From contig JADGFI010000001.1 of the NCBI GenBank assembly GCA_016743945.1, positions 273,901 through 337,900 on the forward strand: a stretch of DNA of 64,000 bases, written 5' to 3'. How positions within the stretch are numbered: position 1 is the stretch's first letter; the number at the start of each line of letters is the position of its first letter. Below the pieces are notes generated by a model that was given only the letters and a program-made list of their open reading frames with translations, made no database searches and had not been told where the DNA came from. The DNA is from Desulfobacteraceae bacterium. GTDB lineage: Bacteria > Desulfobacterota > Desulfobacteria > Desulfobacterales > Desulfobacteraceae. A program made the translations under genes and the position numbers. Below, piece by piece: positions 19,036 through 27,813 of this stretch.

Positions 19036-19850
19036 TAAAAAAACAATTCCCCCATGTGCCCATTGAGTTTGGGTTATTCCTGCTCATTTTTTTCCTGGCC
19101 TTCACCTTTGGATGTTCCAAAAAATTAGATTCCCCCTATGATTATGGAAACAACCAGCCCACAAAATCCTCGGGACAAAAGCGCACAACGGGCAAGGCCC
19201 CGGCCACCCAAAGACCCTATACCATAAAAGGCAAGCAGTATACCCCCATGGCCAGTGCCCATGGATATGTGGAAAAAGGGATTGCTTCCTGGTACGGAAA
19301 AAAATTCCACGGCAGAAAAACTTCCAATGGCGAAACCTATAATATGTATGCCCTGACCGCCGCCCACAAGACCCTTCCCATGGGAACCTGGGTAAAGGTC
19401 TACAACCGTGACACCCGCCAGGAAATTATAGTGCGGGTCAATGACAGGGGGCCCTTTGTTACAGGCCGAATCATTGACATGTCCTATACCGGTGCCAAAA
19501 AACTGGGTATGACGGGGCCGGGTACGGCCCGGGTAACGGTCACAGCCCTTGGAAAGGCCGTCGCTTATTCCAAGAAAACCCACGAGCCCACCACATTTAA
19601 ACCCCTTGATTATTGGCAGGGCAACTTCACCGTACAGGTGGGGGCGTTTAAGGTAAAAACCAATGCGCAAACCTATCAAAAAAAATTAGCCGCTACCTAT
19701 TTGAATGCCCATATCATCCCCTATGAGGATTATCGGGGGCAGTTTTACCGGGTTAGAATCGGCAAGTTTGCCAAGCTGACAGAGGCGAACCAATTCAGCG
19801 AACGCCTCATGACCGAAGGGTTTGAACGAACCTTTGCCGTTGCAGAGTAA
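19032..19850 (+). CDS. rlpA: RlpA-like septal lipoprotein (DPBB + SPOR)
   Basis: Predicted outer-membrane lipoprotein lytic transglycosylase acting on denuded septal peptidoglycan. It has 272 residues. The N-terminal hydrophobic stretch ends in FTFGC (Cys near residue 29), a plausible though unusual lipobox. The double-psi beta-barrel (about 75-170) carries GIASWYGKKFHGRKTSNGE and VRVNDRGPFVTGRIIDMS, including the conserved acidic residues of the family. A SPOR domain (about 195-270, NFTVQVGAFKVKTNAQTYQ) binds septal glycan. The ATG overlaps the lon stop codon (ATGA), showing translational coupling. Confidence 0.92.
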   Translation: MIKKQFPHVPIEFGLFLLIFFLAFTFGCSKKLDSPYDYGNNQPTKSSGQKRTTGKAPATQRPYTIKGKQYTPMASAHGYVEKGIASWYGKKFHGRKTSNGETYNMYALTAAHKTLPMGTWVKVYNRDTRQEIIVRVNDRGPFVTGRIIDMSYTGAKKLGMTGPGTARVTVTALGKAVAYSKKTHEPTTFKPLDYWQGNFTVQVGAFKVKTNAQTYQKKLAATYLNAHIIPYEDYRGQFYRVRIGKFAKLTEANQFSERLMTEGFERTFAVAE

Positions 19851-19860
19851 GGGACAAAAA

Positions 19861-20421
19861 ATGGGAACGAGTGTTTTTTTGGACCGGGATGGGGTGATCA
19901 ACCAGGATTCCCTTGCCTATATCAAAATTCCTGGCGAGTTTCACTTTATCCCCAAAAGCCCCGAGGCCATTGCCCTTCTCACCCGCCACGGGTTTGATGT
20001 CATCCTCATCACCAACCAGTCCGCCATTGGCAGGGGCATGGTAACCCCAAGGGTGCTGGATGCCATCTTTGATAAATTAAAAACCGGTGTGGCAGCAGCC
20101 GGCGGCCATATCAAGGATATCTTTTTTTGTCCCCATACCCCGGATGCGGGATGTGATTGCCGCAAACCCCTTCCCGGGCTGATTTTACAGGCCATGGCAG
20201 TCTACGGCATTGATCCCGGTCAATCGTTCATGGTGGGGGACTCGGCCAAGGATATTGAGTGCGGCCTTGCTGCGGGATGTGGCAAAAATCTTTTGGTGGC
20301 CACGGGCAACGGGAAAAAGGCCATAAAAACCCTGGCAGACAAAGGCATCGTTCCCAATTTTTATGGACAAGACCTGTTTGAAGTGGCCCAGTGGATCATT
20401 CAACACGTGAAACCTGCATGA
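19861..20421 (+). CDS. gmhB: D-glycero-manno-heptose-1,7-bisphosphate 7-phosphatase (HAD)
   Basis: HAD-superfamily phosphatase of LPS heptose biosynthesis, 186 residues. The catalytic DxD is in FLDRDGVIN. Motif II is ITNQSAIGRG, and the zinc-binding loop CPHTPDAGCDCRKP has the Cys/His ligands that distinguish GmhB and histidinol-phosphatase relatives. The last acidic motif is VGDSAKDIECG. The frame is open further upstream into rlpA, but MGTSVFLDRDG at 19861, ten bases after the rlpA stop, is the natural start. It overlaps recD2 by ATGA. Histidinol phosphatase is the main alternative, but no his genes are nearby. Confidence 0.88.
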   Translation: MGTSVFLDRDGVINQDSLAYIKIPGEFHFIPKSPEAIALLTRHGFDVILITNQSAIGRGMVTPRVLDAIFDKLKTGVAAAGGHIKDIFFCPHTPDAGCDCRKPLPGLILQAMAVYGIDPGQSFMVGDSAKDIECGLAAGCGKNLLVATGNGKKAIKTLADKGIVPNFYGQDLFEVAQWIIQHVKPA

Positions 20422-22673
20422 TTACCGTCAAAGGGGTTTTATCCCACCTCACCTTTCAAAATCCGGAAAATCATTATACCGTCTGTAAAATCCGGGTGAA
20501 AGGAATCCATGACCCCATTACCGTGGTCGGTCATCTGGCCGGGGTGGCCCAGGGCGAAAGCCTGAGTCTTACCGGCCGCTGGATATCCCATCCCAAATAC
20601 GGGGATCAGTTCGAAGCTGCCACCTACCGGGTGACCCTGCCGGCAAGTATCGCCGGGATCAGACGCTATCTTGGGTCCGGCATGATTCAGGGTATCAGCA
20701 AAGGGCTTGCCAGTAGGATTGTGGACACCTTCAAGGAAGAGACCCTGGACATCATTGAAAATCAACCCGACAAACTTTTAACCATCCACGGCATTGGCAA
20801 GGCCAAACAGCGGTTGATTGAAAAGGCCTGGAACCGTCATCATTCTGTGCGGCGGGTCATGCAGTTTCTCCAGGACAACCAGGTGGCGGCCCTGCATGCC
20901 GGACCTATTTTAAAAACCTATGGGACCGATGCCCTGAATGTCCTCAAGAAAGATCCCTATCTCATTGCAAAGGATCTACCGGGGTTTGGCTTCCACACAG
21001 CTGACATAATTGCCCAGGGCAATGGCATTGAACGGGAGGACAAAAAAAGGCTGGCCGCATGCCTGATTTGCCAATTGCTTGTCGAGGAGCAGGAGGGTCA
21101 TGTCTATGCCCGAAAGCCCCACCTTTTTGCCGCCTGCTCCCGCATGGGAGGGGTGGCAAGAGGGTTATTTGAAGACCCCCTTATGGAGCTTGTCAATTTA
21201 AAGGATGTGATGGTTGAAGAGCCCGGTGTCGAAACACCCGGTGTCGAAACACCCGGTGTCGAAACACCCGGTGCCGAAACAAAGGATGAAACCAGTAAAA
21301 ACGTTGAGGAAGACCTAACCGCCACTGAAGAGGACACCACAAAGGTATACCTGGCAAGGCTTTTCCGGGCAGAAACCCGCATTGCCGCACGGATCAAAGC
21401 CCTTTTAACCTTGAAGGTGACCGATTACAACATCAGTGAAGCCCAGATCGTGGAAGAGGTATTGACGAGTCTTGCGGTCAAGTTGTCCCAGGAGCAGCTG
21501 GATGTGGTTACCCAGATATTGCAACAAAAGATTGCCGTCATCACCGGGGGACCGGGCACCGGGAAAACCACCCTGGTCCGGGCCCTTTGCACGGTATTTC
21601 GAAAACTGAACCTGACCGTGGTCCTGGCCGCCCCCACGGGCCGGGCTGCCCGGCGCCTGTCCCAGGTGACGGGCAAAAAAGCCTTTACCCTGCACAAGCT
21701 TCTGGGGTTTGACCATGAGAGCCAAAGTTTTGATAGAAATTTTACCAATCCCCTGGACCTGGATGTCTTTGTGGTGGATGAGGCATCCATGGTGGATACC
21801 CATCTCATGTACCACCTGGTGGAAGCCATGCCGGCCATGGCCTGCCTCATCCTTGTGGGAGATACCTTTCAATTGCCGTCGGTGGGGCCGGGAAATGTGC
21901 TGTCCGATATTATTGCCTCGGACCAGGTGCGGGTTTTTTCTTTGACCAAAATTTTTCGCCAGGCCAAGGAAAGCCCCATTGTCATGCATGCCCACAGTCT
22001 TCGCAATGGGAAGATGCCTGATTTTAAGGCAGCAACCCCGGACAAGCTGTCTGAATTTTATTTTATTGAAAACCAGACCCCCCAAAGGGTGGTGGAAACC
22101 ATATTGGAACTGTGTTCAAAACGGATTCCCGCGGCCTTTCCCCACATCGATGAAATCCAGGTGCTCACCCCCATGCACAGGGGAGAGGCCGGTACCATCA
22201 ACCTGAACCAGCAGCTCCAGGCTGTTCTCAATGATGCCAAGGAGGGCATTGAGAACCTTGGATTTGTCTTTAAACCCGGGGACAAGGTCATGCATTTGAA
22301 AAACAATTACGAAAAAGAGGTGTTTAACGGAGATATCGGTCTGGTCCACGAAATCAACCGTTCCGAGGGCCGTGTGCTGGTGGACTATGACGGCCGCATT
22401 GTCACCTATGACCTTCTGGAACTGGACGAGCTGACCCTGGCCTATACCATCTCGGTTCATAAATCTCAAGGGTCTGAATACTCTGCAGTGATCATTGCGC
22501 TTACAACGGCCCATTTTCCCATGCTCCAGCGAAATTTACTCTATACCGCCATGACCCGGGGCAAACACCTGGTCATCATAGTGGGGGCCAGCCGGGCCCT
22601 TGAAATTGCCTTTCAAAACAACAAAACCGCCCTGCGTCTGTCCGGCCTTAGACAAAAGTTAATGGCCTCCTAG
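20418..22673 (+). CDS. recD2: RecD2-type ATP-dependent 5'-3' DNA helicase
   Basis: Stand-alone SF1B helicase, 751 residues. It has an N-terminal OB-like domain (ITVKGVLSHLTFQNPENHYTV), helix-hairpin-helix motifs (IHGIGKAKQRLIEKAW, LPGFGFHTADIIAQGNGI), Walker A GGPGTGKTTL, motif Ib APTGRAARR, Walker B VVDEASMVD, the LVGDTFQLPSVGPG motif and the C-terminal SVHKSQGSEY (motif V) and TAMTRGKH (motif VI). The ATG at 20418 overlaps the gmhB stop; the frame opens nine codons earlier. A four-fold 15-bp tandem repeat encoding a PGVET-type pentapeptide is inserted between the HhH region and the helicase core (about residues 269-288). That part is poorly conserved and tolerates insertions. Confidence 0.95.
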   Translation: MITVKGVLSHLTFQNPENHYTVCKIRVKGIHDPITVVGHLAGVAQGESLSLTGRWISHPKYGDQFEAATYRVTLPASIAGIRRYLGSGMIQGISKGLASRIVDTFKEETLDIIENQPDKLLTIHGIGKAKQRLIEKAWNRHHSVRRVMQFLQDNQVAALHAGPILKTYGTDALNVLKKDPYLIAKDLPGFGFHTADIIAQGNGIEREDKKRLAACLICQLLVEEQEGHVYARKPHLFAACSRMGGVARGLFEDPLMELVNLKDVMVEEPGVETPGVETPGVETPGAETKDETSKNVEEDLTATEEDTTKVYLARLFRAETRIAARIKALLTLKVTDYNISEAQIVEEVLTSLAVKLSQEQLDVVTQILQQKIAVITGGPGTGKTTLVRALCTVFRKLNLTVVLAAPTGRAARRLSQVTGKKAFTLHKLLGFDHESQSFDRNFTNPLDLDVFVVDEASMVDTHLMYHLVEAMPAMACLILVGDTFQLPSVGPGNVLSDIIASDQVRVFSLTKIFRQAKESPIVMHAHSLRNGKMPDFKAATPDKLSEFYFIENQTPQRVVETILELCSKRIPAAFPHIDEIQVLTPMHRGEAGTINLNQQLQAVLNDAKEGIENLGFVFKPGDKVMHLKNNYEKEVFNGDIGLVHEINRSEGRVLVDYDGRIVTYDLLELDELTLAYTISVHKSQGSEYSAVIIALTTAHFPMLQRNLLYTAMTRGKHLVIIVGASRALEIAFQNNKTALRLSGLRQKLMAS
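21222..21281 (+). repeat. Four 15-bp in-frame tandem repeats inside recD2
   Basis: Unit CCCGGTGTCGAAACA at 21222-21236, 21237-21251 and 21252-21266, with a one-base variant (GCC for GTC) at 21267-21281. It encodes PGVET three times and PGAET once. The length is a multiple of three, so copy-number change would keep the frame. Confidence 0.97.
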
Positions 22674-22697
22674 GCAAGACCGAAAGATCTCCCCCCC

Positions 22698-23723
22698 TTA
22701 AATAACCTGTATTCTAAGGCGGTGAAAAATCGCTTCAAAGGACTCCCCCCCAGCTCGTATTTTTTGGGCCTGGCGTTCAACAAAATCGTAGGTAAGCCAA
22801 TTGTCCATGTCAGAGAGCCGCTGATAATATCCCAGGCGTCGGCCCAGGGTAAAATTAATCTGATCTTTGGGGTCAAGGCCTAAAAATCGGTCCAGAATAG
22901 CCAGGAGTCTGGCCTTATCCTCGGGCAATTGCCCCCTGACCTCAAGGAGCAGGTCCACACTGTGATGGTTGGCATAATGGCTTTCAATCCCCGAAAGATT
23001 TTCAAGGAGCAGCCGCTGTTCCTGGATGATGTCAGCTTCCGAGGGCAGGGTGAAGCGACCCGCGGCCATTTGCCGGCCAAGATCGGAGTCGGACTTCACC
23101 CCAATGGTTAGCAATCTAATATCATCGGGGCTTATTTCATTGAGAACCCTTGCGGTTTCAATGGCATGGTCCTTTGTCAGCTCTTTTCCCCCCAGCCCCA
23201 GGATAATGAACGGGGTCATGTCCATGCCGGCTTCTTTTGCCATGTGGGCCGAGCGAATAATGGATTCCGGGGTAATTCCCTTTTTGACATTTTTCAACAC
23301 CCGGGCAGAGCCGGACTCCATACCGCAATAAAGTTTGTTCAACCCCGCCGCCCGAATCGCCTTCATATCAGCCAAACTTTTTTTGGCCATGGTTTGGGCC
23401 CTGCCGTAGCTTGAGATTCGCGTCAGTGAAGGAAAGGCCTTTTTCAGGAATTCCAACACAGAAATCAGATCCTTTGTTCCCATGACAAAACTGTCTCCGT
23501 CCTGGAGGAAACAGGTTTCAAAGGGATGACCGTTAAAATAATCCCTGGCTGCCAGAATATCTTGTTTAATATCAGCAACCGACCTTAAGGAAAATTTTAT
23601 CTTCTTGTACAGGGTGCAAAAGGAGCAACGGTTCCAGGGACAGCCCCGGGTGGTTCGGATCAGCAGGCTGTCTGCTTCATCCACCGGCCGTATGGGCCCC
23701 ATTTCAAAGGGAGTATCCGTCAT
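22698..23723 (-). CDS. Radical SAM protein, Elp3/MiaB-like (paralogue 1)
   Basis: Stand-alone radical SAM enzyme of 341 residues. The cluster motif is CPWNRCSFC, a Cx4Cx2C spacing rather than the standard Cx3Cx2C. Downstream are the glycine-rich SAM-binding FLQDGDSFVM, the CGMESGSARVLKNVKKG motif and FIILGLGG. A TTG at 23766-23768 also opens the frame, but GGAGAGACC directly before the ATG at 23721-23723 marks the start. It is convergent with recD2. A homologue with the same unusual spacing lies at 27814-28683. Such proteins are common in anaerobic deltaproteobacteria; their substrate is unknown to me. Confidence 0.85.
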   Translation of the reverse strand: MTDTPFEMGPIRPVDEADSLLIRTTRGCPWNRCSFCTLYKKIKFSLRSVADIKQDILAARDYFNGHPFETCFLQDGDSFVMGTKDLISVLEFLKKAFPSLTRISSYGRAQTMAKKSLADMKAIRAAGLNKLYCGMESGSARVLKNVKKGITPESIIRSAHMAKEAGMDMTPFIILGLGGKELTKDHAIETARVLNEISPDDIRLLTIGVKSDSDLGRQMAAGRFTLPSEADIIQEQRLLLENLSGIESHYANHHSVDLLLEVRGQLPEDKARLLAILDRFLGLDPKDQINFTLGRRLGYYQRLSDMDNWLTYDFVERQAQKIRAGGESFEAIFHRLRIQVI

Positions 23724-23838
23724 GGTCTCTCCATATTTTTTTATCTTTTTATATGAAACTTCGTCCAAGATATTGAAATGATAAGAGTTTCATTTTTCGT
23801 TGTGGCCAGGCGCAAATATTATGCTTCGGCCATGCCGG

Positions 23839-24420
23839 TTATTTTGATTTTTTAACAAATTTGGTTAAGATGACGATCTGCTGGCCCTTCACCCGGCCCT
23901 CAATCTGCTCATGGTTACCGGCCACCAGGGAAATTCCCCGGACAGCAGTCCCTCGTTTTGCCGTAAACGTGGTTCCTTTTACATCTAAATCCTTGATCAC
24001 GGTGATGGTGTCTCCAACGGCAAGCTCAACCCCATTGCAATCCACATACTTGAGTGCCGGGTCAGCGGCTTTTCCTTCACCCGTGGCCTTGGCCCAGACC
24101 AGGGTTTCTTCATCCAGGTAGAGCATATCCAGCAGGTCCTGGGGCCACCCCTCGTCCTTGAGTCGGGTGAGCATCCGCCATGCCATCACCTGGACGCCAG
24201 GTACCTGGCTCCACATGCTGTCGTTGAGGCAGCGCCAGTGGGGAACTTCCATTTTTTTTGGGTTATTAATTTGTTCATGACAGGTTTCACAAACAAGAAT
24301 GCAGTCCTCGGCACTTCCCGTTGATCTGGGCGGAACTTCATACACTCCCAGGCCCTCGGTTAGACCGCATAATTCACATTTAGATTCGCTTCGCTCGTAT
24401 AATGCTGTTTCAATATCCAT
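23839..24420 (-). CDS. PhnA/YjdM-family zinc-ribbon protein
   Basis: A 193-residue protein with an N-terminal zinc ribbon (CELCGLTEGL and, further on, CETCHEQIN) and a C-terminal PhnA domain (YVDCNGVELAVGDTITVIKDLDVKG, about residues 120-190). It is of the YjdM type, historically misannotated as an alkylphosphonate-uptake protein and not related to phosphonoacetate hydrolase; its function is still unclear. The frame opens at a TTG, but AGGGA before the ATG at 24418-24420 indicates the start used here. It stands alone at the left border of an AT-rich stretch. Confidence 0.82.
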   Translation of the reverse strand: MDIETALYERSESKCELCGLTEGLGVYEVPPRSTGSAEDCILVCETCHEQINNPKKMEVPHWRCLNDSMWSQVPGVQVMAWRMLTRLKDEGWPQDLLDMLYLDEETLVWAKATGEGKAADPALKYVDCNGVELAVGDTITVIKDLDVKGTTFTAKRGTAVRGISLVAGNHEQIEGRVKGQQIVILTKFVKKSK

Positions 24421-24657
24421 TGTTTCCCTCAAAATCGGACAGATCTAATTTTGATATTTTATTATTACGCCATGAATGGCTTTCAATCCCAATGACAAAT
24501 AGGGCTCAAATATAATCCCTTTTCAAGGATTGTCCAATGGGCCTTGTATCTCATAATTTTTACAGGTATTATGTCATGTATCATCGGGATGGTATCAATT
24601 GTTTCTGCAATGGCCCCGATACCAAGAGCCATCAGCAACTTTGTCAATTTAGTTCCT

Positions 24658-24939
24658 TCTATTTCAGGTAATTTTTTTTACGTTCATCGGTAAATGCCCA
24701 CCAAGGAAGCGGATCCCCCCATTCCATGAAACGAACAACCGAAATGAACACATCAATAACACAAGGATCATGCGTTGGCCGGATATGGCGCACAGCTCCT
24801 CGTACAGGCGAAACGGATCCTTCCCGATCAATTTTTTCGGATGGTCAATGCCAATCAGCAAAACATCATAGGCCATCATTCTTCCGATATTTGGAAGATC
24901 AACAAGCCGGGATATAGTTTTTCTGTCAGGATTCTTCAT
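24658..24939 (-). pseudogene. Frameshifted Cdd1-like (pathogenicity locus, HhH) gene
   Basis: The N-terminal part from the ATG at 24937-24939 reads as the Cdd1 helix-hairpin-helix family (SRLVDLPNIGRMMAYDVLLIG, then LYEELCAISGQR). After GQR, near 24770-24774, the reading frame is lost. In the frame one base over, the complement continues with the family's typical C-terminus: HDPCVIDVFISVVRF, then MEWGDPLPWW and a TAG at 24658-24660. One missing base in GGCCAACGCATGATCC explains everything. It is either a recent single-base deletion or a sequencing error. The short frame otherwise ends at 24664 with an unrelated tail. Confidence 0.75.
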
Positions 24940-25411
24940 TTAAGACTTTCCTTGCGGCAAACGGTTGGATTGATTTTTTGAGAAAATGACCAGGCTATCA
25001 GGGATATCCCGTGTAAATTTTTTAATCCGGAATGGTCAGGATTATAACCAGTAGTAAATTAAAAATTTATCAAGATTTGATCTGGTATCATTGATAATCT
25101 TGATGGCTTATGACAGTTGCAGTAAGGATAATTAATGTTGATTGTCGGTTTTCCTTTTAATGCAATGATAGGAAAACAAAATCATTAATCTATAGCGGGG
25201 ATAATGATGCTAATCATACAATCTTTGAGTTTTAAAATCATGCAAACCCTGGACATTACTTCTGTTATTGAACGCTGTTTTCAAGCACGGCCTTGTGACC
25301 GATGATACCATTATGTGCTCCTTTGCCATGCCGAAGGAACAAGCGTTTTCTGTATCGGGGCTGTAAATTACTCAAAGACCTTACTAAATCAATTTTAACG
25401 CCCAACACAAT
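24940..25411. other. AT-rich intergenic region, nothing recognised
   Basis: 472 bp with no frame of useful length and stops in all frames. A 9-bp inverted repeat (ATCAAGATT at 25069-25077 against AATCTTGAT at 25096-25104) is the only structure seen. A plus-strand stretch from 25241 (an ATG followed by about 20 codons, a stop, then about 30 further codons) looks faintly protein-like but matches no family I know. Confidence 0.4.
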
Positions 25412-25993
25412 TTAAATTGTCCCATCCTTTTCCGCCAATCGCTGCCTTGTGTCTTTATCAATAATTGCTCTTAAGTTAGACGTTAGTTCGTCAAAATCTG
25501 TATATTTTTTTCCGTAATTTAAATTAAATCTATAATCAATATTTTCATGATTTTTTCCTTGAGTATGCTGAAGTAATGTCTCGATTTTATCAAAAGCTTT
25601 TGCTAACAAAGCCTCTGACGAAGATGCATTTTCATATTCATCCCATAGAGATAAAATTTCATTCTGTAGTTCAGAGAATAAAGGCTCAATAAGTTGCTTA
25701 AGATCTTTTCGTTCCTCTACCCCTTTATCAACTCCCTGAACTTGATTAACTGCTGATATGTCACCGTTGATTGCTTCGCCAAGGTCATGAATTATACAAA
25801 TTTTCAATAATTTTAATATATTTATTTTTGGATAGTCTTTTTCAAAAATAAGAACCATTAAACACAAGCGCCATGTGTGTTCGGCAGCACTTTCGTGCCT
25901 GCCATCCGATGTAACTGCGCTGCGAATAGTATTTTTCAACTGTTCCGCATTTCTAAGAAATGTTAGAATGCCTTCTAATTCTGTAGAACTCAT
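25412..25993 (-). CDS. HD-domain nucleotidase, HDDC2/YfbR-like
   Basis: Predicted metal-dependent 5'-(deoxy)nucleotidase of 193 residues. Family signatures are RHESAAEHTWRLCLMVLIF (first His and the AEH motif), IIHDLGEAINGDI (the HD pair and the downstream Asp) and ALLAKAFDKIETLLQH (second Asp region). The frame opens at a TTG; GGGG before the ATG at 25991-25993 is preferred. It lies 53 bp downstream of a MazG-like gene on the same strand. Together they would form a nucleotide-hydrolysing pair: MazG gives NMPs, HD removes the phosphate. Markedly AT-rich compared with flanking operons, hinting at transfer. Confidence 0.82.
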   Translation of the reverse strand: MSSTELEGILTFLRNAEQLKNTIRSAVTSDGRHESAAEHTWRLCLMVLIFEKDYPKINILKLLKICIIHDLGEAINGDISAVNQVQGVDKGVEERKDLKQLIEPLFSELQNEILSLWDEYENASSSEALLAKAFDKIETLLQHTQGKNHENIDYRFNLNYGKKYTDFDELTSNLRAIIDKDTRQRLAEKDGTI

Positions 25994-26046
25994 TATATCC
26001 CCATATGCCAATAGTTTGTTAATCCTCTGTTTTTTTATCCGAAGAT

Positions 26047-26394
26047 TTATAATTTATGGTTGTTTCTATGTCGGTCTTTATCCCGTCGATTTTTTTTCTC
26101 CAAGTTTCTTTCAATGGCACAAGTAAGATCTACTCCAGTCTGATTGGCAATGCAACAAACCACAAATAATACGTCAGCCAATTCATCCGCCAGATCGAGG
26201 GAGTCCTCTCCTGGCTTAAAACTTTGATCTCCATAGGTTCGGGTCATGATCCGAGCCACTTCCCCCACCTCTTCCATAAGAATGCCAAGAGTGGTTAATT
26301 TGCTGAAATATCTCACCCCCAAGTTTTTTATCCACTCATCGACAAGAACTTGATAGCCGTTTATAGTTAATTCATCACCTCTGTATCTTTCCAA
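26047..26394 (-). CDS. MazG-like nucleotide pyrophosphohydrolase
   Basis: All-alpha NTP pyrophosphatase of about 115 residues, NTP to NMP plus PPi. The motif ILMEEVGEVARIMTRTYG supplies the ExxE metal ligands, and LADELADVLFVVCCIAN the second acidic pair. The start is unusual: a strong AAAGGAGGT lies inside the longest frame and is followed after six bases by TTG (26392-26394). This gives an N-terminus (ERYRGDELTINGYQVLVDEWI) of the normal family length, while upstream residues have no counterpart. It is divergent from the Crp/Fnr gene by 113 bp and upstream of the HD gene. AT-rich. Confidence 0.8.
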   Translation of the reverse strand: MERYRGDELTINGYQVLVDEWIKNLGVRYFSKLTTLGILMEEVGEVARIMTRTYGDQSFKPGEDSLDLADELADVLFVVCCIANQTGVDLTCAIERNLEKKNRRDKDRHRNNHKL

Positions 26395-26507
26395 CCACCG
26401 ACCTCCTTTTATAGTTCCCGTAATCTTTTTGTGTGATATTATTCTTTTTGACAAGAATACCCAAAGAATGAATTTTAAAAAAGGACATTTGTCCCGGTAA
26501 GGTAAAA

Positions 26508-27176
26508 ATGGAAACGATTAAACCCAAACTGGCACAGGAACTTTTAAGGATGGTTGAAAAAAAAATTCGGAATGATCCGAATCAGGTTCAAGAAAAAAAC
26601 TTTTCGGCTGGAGAGCATTTAATCAAACAAGGTGATGATTCCCAAGAAATGTTTGTGCTTTTAAAAGGGGAAATCAAAATTTATTACGCTACCTTAAAAA
26701 GTAATGAGTACCTATTGGCCATTGCTGGTCCAGGAGAGATCGTCGGAGAAGTGGAAATTTTGACCGGAGAAAAAAGTCTTTGTTCAGTCGAAACCTTGAT
26801 GGATAGTAGAGTTGCTGTGTTTAAAAAAAATACATATAAAAGATGGTTACAAGAAAAACCTGACTTTGCACTACTGATCAATCAAATTCTTTGTTATCGA
26901 TTACAAAAAATCAGTACAAGGGCAGCAGTGCATCTGACTTATCCGTTAGAGTATTCTGTTTTAAAACTTATTAAAGAATCTGCTTTTAAAAAGTCTTCTC
27001 TGACAATAAAAATTTCAAGAAATGAAATCGCAAATTACTTGGGTACAAGCATTCGGAGTATTAATCGTATTTTAAGAAAATTACATAACCAAGAGTTGCT
27101 TATGGTTTCAAAAAACGAGATTAAAATTCTTTCTATGGATTTTTTAAATAAATTTTTAGCGATTCATGAAAATTAA
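26508..27176 (+). CDS. Crp/Fnr-family transcriptional regulator
   Basis: Regulator of 222 residues. The N-terminal cyclic-nucleotide-binding-type beta-barrel spans about 25-115 (FSAGEHLIKQGDDSQEMFVLLKG and PGEIVGEVEILTGEKSLCS). The long dimerisation helix is followed by a winged HTH at about 165-205 (ISRNEIANYLGTSIRSINRILRKL). It lacks the N-terminal cysteine cluster of Fnr, and the Arg/Ser cAMP-contact residues are not obvious, so its signal is open. GGTAAGG precedes the ATG. It is AT-rich like the divergently transcribed mazG/HD pair, which it may control. Confidence 0.9.
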   Translation: METIKPKLAQELLRMVEKKIRNDPNQVQEKNFSAGEHLIKQGDDSQEMFVLLKGEIKIYYATLKSNEYLLAIAGPGEIVGEVEILTGEKSLCSVETLMDSRVAVFKKNTYKRWLQEKPDFALLINQILCYRLQKISTRAAVHLTYPLEYSVLKLIKESAFKKSSLTIKISRNEIANYLGTSIRSINRILRKLHNQELLMVSKNEIKILSMDFLNKFLAIHEN

Positions 27177-27813
27177 TAGAGGAATTCCCAGTAATTTTAA
27201 TTGCGTTGACGTTGTATCATTATGGGGTGAGAGAATTTGCTTTAGTCCCCATGATTTAATCTTCCAGTACTCACTATTAGGCCAACCTAACAGTTACAAC
27301 TACTTGCATCATCATGACTTCAACTTTTACCGGAAAATAGTTTTGGTTTGCATCGGTATCTTTGAGTTTTTTCACTGTGGACTATCTTCAGAATCCCAGG
27401 GCTTTTGAATCAAAAGCCGACACAAAATCTTGGGGTTGAAATAATATTTTTCAGGACACAGACAATTCGTTAGGATAATTTGCCTCAAAAAAGTAGGGAT
27501 GACGGTCAGCCAGGAGTGCCAGGCGGGTTGAAGGGGAGGGCTGGTCGGAGCGGCGTTAAATGGCCTGGGCGTCAGGATAGATAGTAACTGCTCACTTGAA
27601 AAATACCACCGGGTAAGCCAATATTAAAAAAGCTGGCCGGCCTAAAAGAGGCTATTTTAGAGATCCGAAGGGTTGCCCAAAAAACCTGTATTCCAATGGA
27701 TCACCAGGGGCAACCTGCACCCCTGCTCCCGCCTTAAAATGAATCAAGATATTGAATTTTCAAACAATACCTGTTAAAAGTAAGTTTTGACTTTTTAGGG
27801 GGGTTGCCAAAGC
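27177..27813. other. Long intergenic region, no gene supported
   Basis: 637 bp between the Crp/Fnr gene and the second radical SAM gene. An 80-codon plus frame (27166-27408) overlaps the end of the regulator, lacks a ribosome binding site and resembles nothing. A perfect hairpin (GGCTTTTG-AAT-CAAAAGCC, 27400-27418) has no T-run. Composition changes from AT-rich to GC-rich at about 27500, marking the right border of the AT-rich stretch. Confidence 0.45.

Noticed and set aside
24515..24693. Short hydrophobic plus-strand frame (contains WALYLIIFTGIMSCIIGM)
   Set aside because: It would form a membrane helix but has no start codon with ribosome binding site at a useful position and overlaps the Cdd1 pseudogene; chance or a remnant, not supportable.
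27166..27408. 80-codon frame after the Crp/Fnr gene
   Set aside because: Overlaps the regulator end, no ribosome binding site, His/Phe/Tyr-rich composition unlike a protein domain.
27540..27620. GC-rich segment resembling the ends of IS elements
   Set aside because: No transposase frame, terminal inverted repeats or target duplication could be found.
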